NCBI GenBank assembly: GCA_018262855.1
Contig: JADFDO010000008.1
Coordinates: 51,705-115,704, forward strand
Direction: 5' to 3'
Origin: Methanolinea sp.
GTDB lineage: Archaea; Halobacteriota; Methanomicrobia; Methanomicrobiales; Methanospirillaceae
Length of the DNA stretch: 64,000 nucleotides
This document shows, one piece after another, positions 1 through 9,895 of the stretch (positions within the stretch are counted from its first letter, which is position 1; every line of letters starts with the position of its first letter). The notes under the pieces were generated by a model. That model did not search any database. It had not been told where the DNA came from and was given only the letters and a program-made list of their open reading frames with translations. The position numbers and the translations under genes were made by a program.

Positions 1-117
1 TCCCTGTATTTTCAGGGAAAGATCGCACGGGAAAAAGTATTCTCTGGAGAGAATACCTGGGACCGTCTGACCGGAAACGCTCCGAGGAAAATTACACCCC
101 CTGGAAGGGAGGATTGA
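1..117 (+). CDS. 3' end of an unidentified gene upstream of hisS
   Basis: The first frame is open from base 1 to a TGA at 115-117, giving 38 C-terminal residues rich in charged residues and ending in a Pro-Gly-Arg-Glu-Asp tail. hisS begins 7 bases later, so the two are probably co-transcribed. Two hairpin-forming inverted repeats lie inside the frame (1-18 and 37-56). I do not recognise the family from this tail. The start and most of the gene lie outside the window. Confidence 0.5.
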   Translation, partial: SLYFQGKIAREKVFSGENTWDRLTGNAPRKITPPGRED

Positions 118-124
118 GTCTTTT

Positions 125-1357
125 ATGCTTCAAAAACCACGTGGTACACGGGATTTTCTCCCCGATGAGATGGAATCGAGGCGTGAGGTCGAGAGCCGGA
201 TGAGGGGAGTTGCCCGGAGCTGGGGATATAGGGAGATCTGCACTCCTGAGTTCGAGGAGCTTGACCTGTTCACAATCCGATCCGGGGAAGGGATCATCCA
301 GGAGATGTATGTCTTCGAAGATAAGGGAGGACGAAAGCTCGCTCTCCGGCCTGAACTGACTGCTCCCGTCCTCCGGATGTATGTAAACGAAGGCAAAACA
401 CTCCCGAAACCGCTGCGCTGGTTTTACTTTGCTGACTGTTTCCGCTATGAACGCCCCCAGAAAGGTCGTTACAGGCAGTTCTGGCAGTTCGGTGTCGAAC
501 TGATCGGTGCAGATACACCCATAGCCGAAGCAGAAGTGATCATGCTCGCTCACGAGATTCTCTCATCCTCCGGAATTAGCTTCACACTTCACGTGGGCCA
601 CCTGTCCTTCATGAGGATCCTCCTGAAGGAACTTGATCCCTTTGACCAGAAGAGAGCCAGAATGTTCCTTGACAAGAGGGACACGCCCGGGCTTCGGGAA
701 TACCTCTCGGGAAGAGACCATGCTGCCCTCTCGGACCGTCTCATTGCACTCGCCGGATGCCGCGACCTCTCGCAGGCATTCGAGATAACCGGGGATTTCC
801 CGGAACGGGAGAGAATCGAAGAACTGTTCAGCATCCTCGAGGAGGCCGGGATTTGCTATACCCTGAATCCCGGCATAGCTCGTGGACTGGACTATTATAC
901 CGGGATGGTCTTCGAAGCGTTTGCAGATAACCTTGGTGCAGAGAACCAGGTGCTCGGAGGAGGGACATACCGTCTCGCTCACCTCTTTGGAGGTGAAGAT
1001 ACTCCCTCGTGCGGGTTTGCTGTCGGTTTCGACAGGATCATGGTGGCACGCGGGGAAAGACCTGCGGCTCCTGGGAAGTCTGCAGGTGTCGCATTCACCC
1101 CGGAGGGCAGACCCTGGGCTCTCCGGGTTGCCGGAGAGTTCCGGAAAGCCGGGATCAGAACACCTCTCGATCTCACCGGAAAGTCAATCGGGCAGCAACT
1201 CTCAGGCATATCGCGATTTGCGGAATATGCCATTATCATCGGAGGAAAGGAGCGGGACAGCAAGACGGTCACGCTGAAGGATCTCCGTTCCGGAATTCAG
1301 AAAAACCTCTCACTAGATGACGCATTGCACGAGGTGTGCAGTGGTGACACTCGCTGA
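125..1357 (+). CDS. hisS: histidyl-tRNA synthetase
   Basis: This is a class II aminoacyl-tRNA synthetase that charges tRNA-His in the cytoplasm. At 410 residues it has the usual bacterial/archaeal length. Visible signatures are motif 2 around FRYERPQKGRYRQFWQFG (residues near 103-120), the histidine-specific segment GLDYYTGMVFEA, and a C-terminal anticodon-binding region. The ATG at 125 follows a GGGAGG ribosome site. The stop overlaps the likely GTG start of top6B, so the run hisS-top6B-top6A is probably translated from one mRNA. Confidence 0.95.
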   Translation: MLQKPRGTRDFLPDEMESRREVESRMRGVARSWGYREICTPEFEELDLFTIRSGEGIIQEMYVFEDKGGRKLALRPELTAPVLRMYVNEGKTLPKPLRWFYFADCFRYERPQKGRYRQFWQFGVELIGADTPIAEAEVIMLAHEILSSSGISFTLHVGHLSFMRILLKELDPFDQKRARMFLDKRDTPGLREYLSGRDHAALSDRLIALAGCRDLSQAFEITGDFPERERIEELFSILEEAGICYTLNPGIARGLDYYTGMVFEAFADNLGAENQVLGGGTYRLAHLFGGEDTPSCGFAVGFDRIMVARGERPAAPGKSAGVAFTPEGRPWALRVAGEFRKAGIRTPLDLTGKSIGQQLSGISRFAEYAIIIGGKERDSKTVTLKDLRSGIQKNLSLDDALHEVCSGDTR

Positions 1358-3149
1358 AGATCTCGCAAGGCAGCAGAGAAGCATCAGTGTCGCGGAGTTC
1401 TTCGAGAAGAACAAACACCTCCTCGGGTTCGATTCCCCGACGCGTGGAATAATCACTACCATCAAGGAGGCGGTCGACAATGCCCTTGACGCCTGCGAGG
1501 AGGCATCGGTCCTCCCGGATATCCTCGTTCTTATTAAGAAGATTGAGAGCGATGTCTTCCGCATCGTGGTGGAGGACAACGGTCCTGGCATAGTCCCTGA
1601 CCAGATCCCCTTCGTCTTTGGAAAGCTTCTCTATGGATCGAGGTTCCACCAGATCCGCCAGAGCAGAGGACAGCAGGGAATCGGCATCAGTGCAGCGGTC
1701 CTGTACGCACAGCTGACCACGGGACTTCCCACCATAATCATATCACGGACCGGGGCGGACCAGGGTGCATACCGGTTCCTCCTCCAGATAAACATCAAGA
1801 CCAACGAACCTGATGTGCTTGAGAGAGAGGAGATTATGTGGGACAGGACTCATGGGACCCGGGTGCAGATCGAGTTCAAGAGCACAATGGCGGCCAAGAA
1901 GAGGCTTCTCGAGTATCTCAAGTACACTTCTGTCGTCAATCCCCATGCAAGGATCCGGGTGGAACTTGATGACGAAACCTACCTTTTTGAACGTGTCAGT
2001 GACGAGGTGATCGCCTGCCCGCAAGCCATCAAACCCCATCCCCATGGAATCGAGATAGGCCAGCTGATGAGGATGCTGGCAGCATCAGAAGATACGTCCA
2101 GTGAATTCCTTGTTGAGAACTTCACCCGGGTGGGAAAAAAGACCGCGGATGAGATCTGTAAAAATGCGGGAATATCACCGGGATCGCGGGCATCTTCACT
2201 TTCTCCGGTGGAACAGAAGAGGTTATTGCAGGCTATGCAGGAGGTGAAGGTCCCTGCTCCCCCTACTCAGGCCTGTCTCTCGCCTATCGGCGAGGATCTG
2301 ATCGCGAAGGGTCTTGAAAAAGAGTTCCAGATGGATTTCGTCAAGGCAAGGACCCGGGCAAGCTCCGTCTATGCAGGTCATCCGTTCCTTGTCGAAGCAG
2401 CGATTGGCTATGGGGGAAAACTCCCCCCAGACGGGAATGCCCAGATCCTCCGATTTGCCAACCGGGTTCCTCTCCTCTACCAGCAGGGTGCCTGTGCAAT
2501 AACCGGGTGTATCGCCGGCGTATCATGGAAAACTTACAATATCTCACAGTCCACTCTCCCGACAGGGCCTCTCCTTGTCCTCATCCATGTTGCATCCACC
2601 AACGTCCCATTTACCAGCGAATCCAAAGATGCGATTGCTGCGATCCCCGAGATAGAGCGCGAGATCACCCTCGTGCTCCAGGAACTCGGACGTGAACTCA
2701 AGACCTACCTGTCCCGCCGGGACAAAAACCGATTGCAGGAGGACAGGGCGAGAGCGGTGTGCGCGATCATCCCTGAGATCGCCGCCAAGGTCGCCGAGAT
2801 TGTAGAGCTTCCTGTTCCCGATATTGCTCCTATCGAGGGGAAGATCATGAAGAAAGTGCTGGTCAAGAGGTATCTCAGGGAAGGGAGGGTAATCATTGAG
2901 GGGAAGAATTACACATCCCATCCTGCAGAAATTACAGTCTATGATATCTCATCAGACAGCGGGAAAGGGGCATCCCCGGAACCCTCGATCGTCACAGAAC
3001 TCGACGGCGAGTTCACGAAGATGTGGAAACTGACACTCCAGCCCGGAGACGGATGGACCGCAGGCTATGCAGGATCGGGTGGAGGAACCCTCGAGGTCAG
3101 GGGAATTCCTCCCGAACAGGTCGTGGTGGTGGACATTGACTCCCAGTGA
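1341..3149 (+). CDS. top6B: DNA topoisomerase VI subunit B
   Basis: This is the ATPase subunit of type IIB topoisomerase VI, which relaxes and decatenates DNA in archaea. The GHKL ATPase fold shows in [19 protein letters not shown] and [15 protein letters not shown], followed by the H2TH-like linker and the transducer domain. I prefer GTG at 1341 (or 1344), because GAGGTG at 1331-1336 is a well-placed ribosome site; an in-frame ATG at 1317 would add eight cysteine-rich residues. The chosen start overlaps hisS by 17 bases, and top6A starts 4 bases after the stop. Confidence 0.95.
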   Translation: MVTLAEDLARQQRSISVAEFFEKNKHLLGFDSPTRGIITTIKEAVDNALDACEEASVLPDILVLIKKIESDVFRIVVEDNGPGIVPDQIPFVFGKLLYGSRFHQIRQSRGQQGIGISAAVLYAQLTTGLPTIIISRTGADQGAYRFLLQINIKTNEPDVLEREEIMWDRTHGTRVQIEFKSTMAAKKRLLEYLKYTSVVNPHARIRVELDDETYLFERVSDEVIACPQAIKPHPHGIEIGQLMRMLAASEDTSSEFLVENFTRVGKKTADEICKNAGISPGSRASSLSPVEQKRLLQAMQEVKVPAPPTQACLSPIGEDLIAKGLEKEFQMDFVKARTRASSVYAGHPFLVEAAIGYGGKLPPDGNAQILRFANRVPLLYQQGACAITGCIAGVSWKTYNISQSTLPTGPLLVLIHVASTNVPFTSESKDAIAAIPEIEREITLVLQELGRELKTYLSRRDKNRLQEDRARAVCAIIPEIAAKVAEIVELPVPDIAPIEGKIMKKVLVKRYLREGRVIIEGKNYTSHPAEITVYDISSDSGKGASPEPSIVTELDGEFTKMWKLTLQPGDGWTAGYAGSGGGTLEVRGIPPEQVVVVDIDSQ

Positions 3150-3153
3150 CGAG

Positions 3154-4230
3154 ATGGATACAAAGACGCATGAGCGTCTCCTTTCCATCGCGATGAAATG
3201 GTATGAACAGATAAAGGAGGGTGCAATCCCCTCCATCTCGATGCCTACGAGAACAAAGCAGAACATCGAATTCGATGACGAGTCAGAGGTCTGGAAATAC
3301 GGTGACAGGGAAAGCGTTCGTTCGGCGCATACGGCCAAGAGCGCGTTACACCTGCTTAAGATGTCATATGTCATCTGGTTTTTGAAAACCCAACTCATTG
3401 AGAAACGCTCTTCCACGTTGAGAGAGCTGTACTACATCTCAGAGGGTTGGAAAAGAGCCAAGTTCTCGGCACAGGACGAGAGTAACTTCCTCATCGAGGA
3501 CCTCGAAATCCTTACTGATCTCCAGAGAGAAGCATTCCACCTCCGTCCGGAGGAGGATGGGGCAACCATCTTTGGTCCCCTCCGGATCCGTGAGATGACA
3601 AGGAGGGGGGAGCGGACCATCCACTGTCAGGACGACGTTGGCGAGGCAGGGTACCAGATACCGAGCAATGTCGAGAATATCGACCTGATCGAACATGACG
3701 CGAATTTTGTGATCGCTATTGAGACTGGAGGTATGTACGCACGTTTGATCGAGAACGGGTTCGACCAGGATCACCGTGCAATTCTTGTTCACCTGAAAGG
3801 ACAGCCTGCACGCTCGACCCGCAGGATGCTGCATCGCATCAATGAAAAATTCGGGCTCCCTGTTCTTGTGTTCACTGATGGCGATCCCTGGTCATACCGT
3901 ATCTTTGCAAGCGTCGCATACGGGGCAATCAAGAGTGCGCATATGTCTGAACTCCTCGCAACACCCCGTGCCCAGTTCATAGGCGTGCAGCCCAGTGATA
4001 TCAGGGACTATAACCTCCCATCGGACACGCTTACAGACAAGGATATCGCAGCTCTCCAGAGCGAACTCTCTGATCCAAGATTTGCATCTGAGTACTGGAA
4101 GTCCCAGATCGAGCTCCAATTAAAACTCAACCTCAAGTCCGAACAGCAGGCTTTTGCGGCCCGGGGGCTCGATTTCGTGACACAGGAGTACCTGCCGAAA
4201 AGACTGACAGAGATGGGGATATTGTCCTGA
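3154..4230 (+). CDS. top6A: DNA topoisomerase VI subunit A (Spo11-like)
   Basis: This is the DNA-cleaving subunit of topoisomerase VI, homologous to eukaryotic Spo11. The winged-helix domain carries the LRELYY motif, whose tyrosine pair at residues 93-94 includes the nucleophile. The Toprim domain shows [15 protein letters not shown] and the acidic [16 protein letters not shown] 3154 gives 358 residues, close to family length; the frame is open further upstream, but that extension lies inside top6B and looks non-homologous. It is the last gene before the repeat element at 4270. Confidence 0.95.
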   Translation: MDTKTHERLLSIAMKWYEQIKEGAIPSISMPTRTKQNIEFDDESEVWKYGDRESVRSAHTAKSALHLLKMSYVIWFLKTQLIEKRSSTLRELYYISEGWKRAKFSAQDESNFLIEDLEILTDLQREAFHLRPEEDGATIFGPLRIREMTRRGERTIHCQDDVGEAGYQIPSNVENIDLIEHDANFVIAIETGGMYARLIENGFDQDHRAILVHLKGQPARSTRRMLHRINEKFGLPVLVFTDGDPWSYRIFASVAYGAIKSAHMSELLATPRAQFIGVQPSDIRDYNLPSDTLTDKDIAALQSELSDPRFASEYWKSQIELQLKLNLKSEQQAFAARGLDFVTQEYLPKRLTEMGILS

Positions 4231-4269
4231 AGGGATCCCTGCACCGGGTAATATTCCAAAAAAAAATTT

Positions 4270-4665
4270 GGGTATCGTGTTAATCTAGCCACTAACTTTT
4301 TTCGAACTCAATGAATAATATCATTAAAATAAGGTGGGATTGCTTGCTGTTTTTTTGATTATCCACTGGAGATTTCGTTCTTATTACGCCAATATCAATG
4401 TATTTGAACCGCCGCCGTGCTCTCTCGTATACCTCATGCTAGACTATGCAACCATCGCGATAAATCTGGAGGTGCCCGCAGGTCGCCCCGGGTCGAGGGT
4501 GGAAGCCCCGCGGTATTTTCGGGGGCGGCGGGGTGAATCGCGCCTGGATCTTAAACCAATAACCTACACTTTTTACACTAGGATTTTTGTAAGTAGTATT
4601 TTTTTTTTTTAAATTCCCTTTCGTCATTTGTGAGCAAGATTGGTGAAAAAAATAAGTCTATACCC
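4270..4665. mobile_element. MITE-like element, copy 1 (no transposase)
   Basis: This 396-bp element begins GGGTAT and ends ATACCC. It has no plausible gene and shares its ends and core with the copy at 23120-23487. Each end carries a two-part terminal repeat: the outer GGGTAT and an inner AATCT-x-GC-(T)-CAC box (AATCTAGCCAC on the left; CAATCTTGCTCAC read inward from the right). A GC-rich centre (4408-4534) sits in AT-rich flanks. Bases flanking the ends are AT-rich, with no clear target duplication. A non-autonomous transposon is inferred; the parent family was not identified. Confidence 0.7.
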
Positions 4666-4714
4666 AATAATTTCTTAGACCCCTTTTTTAAAAAAACACA
4701 AATTCCGGTTTTAT

Positions 4715-5905
4715 TCAGATCATGAACCTGAATATCACCCATGCAATGATCAGCATGATGGATGAGTATTTCAGCCCGGCAACCACCCGTCCTTCACCCA
4801 TCTGCCCGGCGACAAGGCCTGAACAGACCCCCTGGATCATAGCAGCATGGGAGAAGAGCCGTGTGTAGAAGAAAAGGTCGATATTACCGATGAAGGCTGC
4901 TGCGCCGGCACCTGCAGCGGATGCTGCACTCCCTGCGGTAGCCATGGTGGTGAGGAACGTGCTGACCAGGATGAAGATCACGAACACGAATACAAGGAAT
5001 GATATCAGGACGATAATCACGTAAATCAGCATGTTGTTCGAACGTTCCGAACGAAGTGCCAGGACCTCGTAGGTATCACGGGCAGCAGCGCGGAGCACTT
5101 CGCTCACATCGCCGCCGGCTTTACTCGCCTTGGCAATCAGGTCAATACTCCTGTCTGAAAGCGGGGTTCCAAGGCGGGTCCTGAATCTCTGGATGGCCTC
5201 AATGAATGTGGTGTTCCATGACATCTCGTTGTCGAGGCGTCGTATAAAGGGGGTAAGGGTGCTATATTCCCCCTGGGCAACGAGGTGGATTGCATTTGGG
5301 AGCGTCATGCCGCTGTCATTCATGCCAGCAAGATCACGGAAGAAATTCGGGAGCGCTTCTTCGAGGTTCTTCATTCGCCGGTTCTCCCGGAAATCCATGA
5401 ATGCAACCGGAACAATTGCGATCAGGATTGAAAGGATGAGAATGTCATCGAGAAGGGTTGTCGTGAAGATTACGCTCATCCCGTAATCCCTGATGATGAA
5501 TGCCATTCCCAGCACGAATACGATTATCGCAAGCGGGGCCGTGACGATCAGGATGTTGAGCGGCTTCTCCAGGAGAACCTTGGCCGGGTGCTTGAGAATG
5601 CGCATCCAACCTGAACGCTCGGCCTTGTGCTTCTCGAGTTTCGTGCTGATCTCAATCTGTTCTTTCGCAAATCTTCCGATCTCCCCGGGTCCAAGGTCGA
5701 CCGAATAGGGCTTTTCACCTTTCAGAATACCCCAGAATCCCGGATCCTTTGCAGTGATTCCTGCCTTCTGGATAATGGGAGATGCATCCGGAGCGGTCTG
5801 AGTTGTCAGCTTTTTGGTCGTCAATTCTTTCGCTCTCTGGTCCTTCCCCCCGCTTTCGGGTTCCTTCTTCGGCAGGATATTCTTGAACGAATCACCGAGT
5901 CCCAT
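4715..5905 (-). CDS. type II/IV secretion GspF-family membrane protein (second of pair)
   Basis: This is a 396-residue inner-membrane platform protein of the GspF/TadC/PilC type. A polar, lysine-rich N-terminal region of about 110 residues precedes two hydrophobic segments (around residues 115-170), a cytoplasmic helical GspF domain (around 190-290), and further hydrophobic segments up to the C-terminus. It starts 2 bases after the gene at 5908-6831 and follows the ATPase gene, so all three form one operon. Haloarchaeal PilC carries two F domains in one chain, whereas here they are separate proteins. Which surface structure it builds is unknown. Confidence 0.85.
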   Translation of the reverse strand: MGLGDSFKNILPKKEPESGGKDQRAKELTTKKLTTQTAPDASPIIQKAGITAKDPGFWGILKGEKPYSVDLGPGEIGRFAKEQIEISTKLEKHKAERSGWMRILKHPAKVLLEKPLNILIVTAPLAIIVFVLGMAFIIRDYGMSVIFTTTLLDDILILSILIAIVPVAFMDFRENRRMKNLEEALPNFFRDLAGMNDSGMTLPNAIHLVAQGEYSTLTPFIRRLDNEMSWNTTFIEAIQRFRTRLGTPLSDRSIDLIAKASKAGGDVSEVLRAAARDTYEVLALRSERSNNMLIYVIIVLISFLVFVFVIFILVSTFLTTMATAGSAASAAGAGAAAFIGNIDLFFYTRLFSHAAMIQGVCSGLVAGQMGEGRVVAGLKYSSIMLIIAWVIFRFMI

Positions 5906-5907
5906 GG

Positions 5908-6831
5908 TTACGTCTCCGGGGTCATCGAGCTTATGAGGATCACGAACATGAGGCTTCCGAATGGGATAATCATGTAGATAATGACATACAGCATCATCGG
6001 TTGCGACGACTGGCTCAGGATGGTCATGATCGATTGCAGGATAATCAGGAAGAGCGGTCCTGCAACCATGGCGGTCACATATGATTCGGATATCAGTCCA
6101 AGGGTATCAAGGAACAATTTCTGGCTCTGGCGGTTTTCCAGGGAATACTGCTCCGCCTTGGTGCGAAAATATTCAGTAAGACTGCTTCCCGCTGAGATAC
6201 ATCCCATCGCTCCCTGCAAAAATTCCTTCATTCGGAGGCTCGGCGTAGTCGCGGATATGAGTCGCAGTGCATCGATCAGGTCCCTCCCGAAGAGATCGAT
6301 CTCCATCGCGACGAATCGTGCCTCAACCGCGCTCTCGCCATACATAGGGCTGCTCCCGAGCTGCCTGAAAATCTCAGCGGGGGGGATGCCTGCTGTGGAC
6401 ATTGCGGTGATGTAGTTGATTGCGTAGGGAAGGGTTGCGTCAATATTCCTGCGCCGGTTCCCTGCGATCATACTGGGATAGATAAGGAATATGAGGAATG
6501 TAATCCCCCCGACCACCGCGAGCGAGACTACTACCGCGAGTATCGTCCCGATAACCAGGCTGTATTCGGAGATGACAAGCATGAAATCCGGGACTGCACC
6601 CTGATACTTTATCATCGACGGTATATTCAGGAGGTAAGTAAACAGTCCGATCAGAACCGCTCCGATAAGCCCTGCGAGAATTGAGGAGAGATATGCCGTG
6701 GAAAGATAGACCTCGAATGGAACTTTCATCCGGGCGGTCACAAGATCATTACGGAGCGCAGAATAGGCATCCCTCTTCTTCTCTGCGTAAGAACCGAGAA
6801 GCCTGAAGGCGATGCGTTCAAACCCGTTCAT
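5908..6831 (-). CDS. type II/IV secretion GspF-family membrane protein (first of pair)
   Basis: This 307-residue protein has the GspF/TadC layout: a short N-terminus, paired transmembrane segments near residues 45-75 and 88-120, a cytoplasmic helical domain of about 120 residues, and two C-terminal membrane segments. Its start overlaps the stop of the GspE-like gene by 4 bases (ATGA type), which indicates translational coupling. It is expected to form the membrane platform on which the ATPase acts. ArlJ of the archaellum is an alternative, but no arl genes surround it. Confidence 0.85.
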   Translation of the reverse strand: MNGFERIAFRLLGSYAEKKRDAYSALRNDLVTARMKVPFEVYLSTAYLSSILAGLIGAVLIGLFTYLLNIPSMIKYQGAVPDFMLVISEYSLVIGTILAVVVSLAVVGGITFLIFLIYPSMIAGNRRRNIDATLPYAINYITAMSTAGIPPAEIFRQLGSSPMYGESAVEARFVAMEIDLFGRDLIDALRLISATTPSLRMKEFLQGAMGCISAGSSLTEYFRTKAEQYSLENRQSQKLFLDTLGLISESYVTAMVAGPLFLIILQSIMTILSQSSQPMMLYVIIYMIIPFGSLMFVILISSMTPET

Positions 6832-9089
6832 GATACCCCGTAGAGTTCCTCCCTGATCTTCTCCATAAGATTCGCGGGGTCACGGTAGTACTGGACAAGA
6901 ATATTGCCGACATCCCGGAAGTGCCGGACCTTCTTGATCCTCATCCATTCGAGCACTTCCTGGCGCATCTTGAGTTCCTCTTTCATACGTTCCTCGTCCC
7001 ATCCCCTGGACTCCATGATCTCCTCGAGAACGTATGACTTCCCCGAGTAGGTGATCTCATCGGTCGCCGGGTGCCACCTGAAGACCTCGTTCGTAATCAA
7101 TTCGTTCGTACGGGGATCGATATCCAGGATCTCGATGATCTGCTTGTTCCTCCTGATACGCTGCCCCCCGATACGGGCCTGAACCTGGACCGATACCAGG
7201 TCAAGCGCTGAGAGCATGTTCCTTGGTACATTTAAAGGGGGATTCTCGAGACGGTGAACGATACTTGCCACCGAATCCGCGTGGATTGTTGAGTAGGTAA
7301 CGTGCCCGGTGCTCATCGCCTGGAAGAGTGTGAGAGCTTCCTTACCACGGACTTCACCAACGAGGATATACTCAGGACGCTGCCGCAATGCAGCCCTGAG
7401 GAGCTCGTACATGTCAATTTCCCCTTTCCCATTGGTATCAAAAGAGGTCCTTGTGATGCTCGGAATCCAGTTTGGGTGGGGGAGCTTAAGCTCACGGGTA
7501 TCTTCAAGGGTGACAATCTTTGCCAGGGGCGGCATGAAGAGCGAGATGGCGTTTAAAGAGGTTGTCTTTCCGGAAGCGGTACCTCCGGCAAACAGGCACG
7601 ATTTTCCACTCTCCACAGCCATCCAGAAGAATGCGATGGACAGCGGGGAGAAGGTGTGCCATTCGATCAGGTCAGTGGGGGTGATCGGTTCATCCTTGAA
7701 TTTCCTGATAGTGTAGGTGGACCCGTGGGCGGTAACCTCGGTTCCCAGGGTCATCTGGATACGCGACCCGTCGCTCATGGTGGCATCGAGCATGGGTTCG
7801 GCGATAGAGATGTACTTCCCTGCCCTCTGCGCAAGCTTGGTGACATAGGAATCCAGTTCCTCGGAACTCTTGTACATCAGGTTCGTCCGCATGGATTCGT
7901 AGCGGTTATGGTAGACAAAGAGATTTGCGTTGACACCGTCGCATGAGATATCCTCAATGTACCTGTCATGCATAAGCGGGTCTATCATGCCGTTTCCAAG
8001 GAACTCTTTGTACATGGCATAGAGGATCTTTTCCCTCTGGAGGGGGGAGAGGGAGAGTCCGTAATCGTCGATGATATCGTCCGTCACATCGCGAAGGGTC
8101 TTTTTCGCAACTTCCTCAAGTACATTCTGGGTGTTGATATCGAGGCGTTCGAAGATCCGCTCCTTGATGTCGGCGAAGAGATCATTTTCTGCAGGGGTAA
8201 GTTTCGGTTCCAGCACTTCGTAGAGGTATTCATGCGTGGCATTGTCGTAGGTGATGCGGACATAGGCATATGGTTCGTTGACGGGATAGATCTCGGTCTG
8301 CTCCACCCCAGGTCTTGGCCTGAACGTGAGATCCACAAGGGCGCCATGGGTCCTTGGATTGTACTCCACAGGAACCTTTCGTATCACGTTGATGGGGTTG
8401 AGCTTTGAAAGGATTCCCCCCTTGCCTGCCTCTGCATGGACTTCAGATGCGGCTTCAGAGACCTTCTTGATGCCGGTATCCGATATATCGGATTTGAAAA
8501 GGTCTTTCCCTGCGATCGCATCGTTTCCCCCTTTGATGGTGAAAATATTGCTCCTGTCCTGAATTTTTATTTCTTCCACCTGGAAGGTGGCACCCTTGGG
8601 AAGGATGAGCCCGGAAAGGTCGTTGATCTGATCAACTGATATGACCGTCTCTTCAAGGACAGGTTTTTCAGTCGACCAGATGGTCTTTTTTGCGGGCTCA
8701 AATTTGGGAGGCGTGTGGGCCGGGACCGGCTCTTTTTTCTCGGCCGGCGAATATTTCGAGGGGCGTTGAGGGTGAGAAATATTCGTTGTGAGATCGCTTT
8801 CTTTACCGGGACTTCCTGCATCCCCTGCCCTGGGAGTGAGGTCCTGTTCCGGTTCCTTTGGCTTTGTTCCAGCCTGGGGGAATGGAGGTACTTCCGGATT
8901 CTCTTTCTCACCGGGTGACAGCCCCAATCGCTTCATGAAACTATCAAGGTCATCTTCGGCCACGGGAGCAACTGACAAGCCTTTGTTCTCCTGGCTTGGT
9001 TTCCCTCCGGTTTTACCAGGAGGACCTTCGGTCTTCTTTCTGGAAAACAGGTTCTTGATTGATAATCCTTTTTTATCGTCTGCAGTCAT
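6828..9089 (-). CDS. type II/IV secretion (pilus) assembly ATPase, GspE/PilB-like
   Basis: This is a hexameric ATPase expected to power pilus extension or secretion from the cytoplasmic face. The Walker A motif is GGTASGKTT (about residue 503), and the Walker B region EYILVGEVRGKE lies about 75 residues later. Roughly the first 250 residues are low-complexity, Pro/Lys/Glu-rich and not homologous to the core, making the protein (753 residues) longer than the archaellum motor ArlI. ATG 9089 and ATG 9098 are both possible starts. It heads an operon with two GspF genes. Pilus rather than archaellum is inferred from the absence of arlBCDEFGH. Confidence 0.9.
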   Translation of the reverse strand: MTADDKKGLSIKNLFSRKKTEGPPGKTGGKPSQENKGLSVAPVAEDDLDSFMKRLGLSPGEKENPEVPPFPQAGTKPKEPEQDLTPRAGDAGSPGKESDLTTNISHPQRPSKYSPAEKKEPVPAHTPPKFEPAKKTIWSTEKPVLEETVISVDQINDLSGLILPKGATFQVEEIKIQDRSNIFTIKGGNDAIAGKDLFKSDISDTGIKKVSEAASEVHAEAGKGGILSKLNPINVIRKVPVEYNPRTHGALVDLTFRPRPGVEQTEIYPVNEPYAYVRITYDNATHEYLYEVLEPKLTPAENDLFADIKERIFERLDINTQNVLEEVAKKTLRDVTDDIIDDYGLSLSPLQREKILYAMYKEFLGNGMIDPLMHDRYIEDISCDGVNANLFVYHNRYESMRTNLMYKSSEELDSYVTKLAQRAGKYISIAEPMLDATMSDGSRIQMTLGTEVTAHGSTYTIRKFKDEPITPTDLIEWHTFSPLSIAFFWMAVESGKSCLFAGGTASGKTTSLNAISLFMPPLAKIVTLEDTRELKLPHPNWIPSITRTSFDTNGKGEIDMYELLRAALRQRPEYILVGEVRGKEALTLFQAMSTGHVTYSTIHADSVASIVHRLENPPLNVPRNMLSALDLVSVQVQARIGGQRIRRNKQIIEILDIDPRTNELITNEVFRWHPATDEITYSGKSYVLEEIMESRGWDEERMKEELKMRQEVLEWMRIKKVRHFRDVGNILVQYYRDPANLMEKIREELYGVS

Positions 9090-9148
9090 GCCCAACACCC
9101 CACATACTGCCAGTGAATGAGAATTTTAGCTTTTCTGACCGGCACTAC

Positions 9149-9892
9149 TCAGCCCCTGCCTTGCAATTCACTCTGGATAGTATGAATGGCTAGCCTTATA
9201 AGTCCAAGGTTCACAGCCGTATCGGTGAGCAGGCAGAGGTAAAGATCCCCATACGGTGCGATGATACATTTTCTCTGGTCGCTCTCAAGGATAATCTGGT
9301 CGAGCACCCCCATTCGTAAATTGCCTGCCATCTTTTTTCCGGCACGCAGGAAATCTTCCGCCATGGCAGCGACCTGTTCAAAATCTCCCTCCCCGATGGA
9401 CTGCACCGGGAATCCTTCGAAGAAGACTGATACGGCGATCACCCCGTGCTGACTTACCAGGCGATGTAACAGGGCGTCGTCAAGTCCTCCCTTTGGGGAT
9501 GCTCCACCTGGCTCATCTTCCGATGCACGGGGTTGCACCTTTACTGCATGCGATTCCGCATCACTCTCCAGCATGCATAGTCCTTCCTGGCGGCAGATCT
9601 TTTTGGCATCTGCCATCTGTTCCGGGGTATATCTGTACTGCACATAACGAAGGTTGAGCTCTTTATCCCCGGCACTGCGCATAAGATGGGCGATGACTTC
9701 TTTTCCCTTGAAATCGCGGGTCTGGTTCCTGAAATATGCAGCAATAACCCTGCCTTTGTCAATGATAAGGATTCCAGAACCATTTCCTGTCAGCACTTCC
9801 ACTCTTCCCGAAAAAGGGTAGGTGCCGTCAGGATGCTCATCCTGCAGGGGTACCGCCGAGATACCTGCGTATGTGCCTTCAGGAAGACTCAT
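9149..9892 (-). CDS. PATAN/DUF4388-like domain plus roadblock/LC7 domain protein
   Basis: This 247-residue soluble protein has two parts. The N-terminal part (LPEGTYAG through about residue 110) has the FSG-x-hydrophobic-strand/DKGRVIAAYF pattern of PATAN/DUF4388-type domains that often accompany two-component systems. Residues about 140-245 look like a roadblock/LC7 fold (LVSQHGVIAVSVF, then LYLCLLTD). It lies 3 bases after the roadblock gene at 9896 and upstream of the pilus operon. A role in regulating surface machinery is inferred. Domain names are from pattern recognition and unverified. Confidence 0.7.
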   Translation of the reverse strand: MSLPEGTYAGISAVPLQDEHPDGTYPFSGRVEVLTGNGSGILIIDKGRVIAAYFRNQTRDFKGKEVIAHLMRSAGDKELNLRYVQYRYTPEQMADAKKICRQEGLCMLESDAESHAVKVQPRASEDEPGGASPKGGLDDALLHRLVSQHGVIAVSVFFEGFPVQSIGEGDFEQVAAMAEDFLRAGKKMAGNLRMGVLDQIILESDQRKCIIAPYGDLYLCLLTDTAVNLGLIRLAIHTIQSELQGRG

Positions 9893-9895
9893 ACC

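Noticed and set aside
1..56. Two hairpin repeats considered as a terminator or riboswitch before hisS
   Set aside because: They lie inside an open coding frame ending at 117, and no T-run follows.
4334..4612. 92-codon open frame inside the repeat element
   Set aside because: Not conserved in the second copy, skewed composition and spans the GC core; best read as non-coding.
6828..9098. Archaellum motor ArlI with ArlJ
   Set aside because: Two GspF genes instead of one, a long extra N-terminus, and no arl accessory genes or archaellins nearby.
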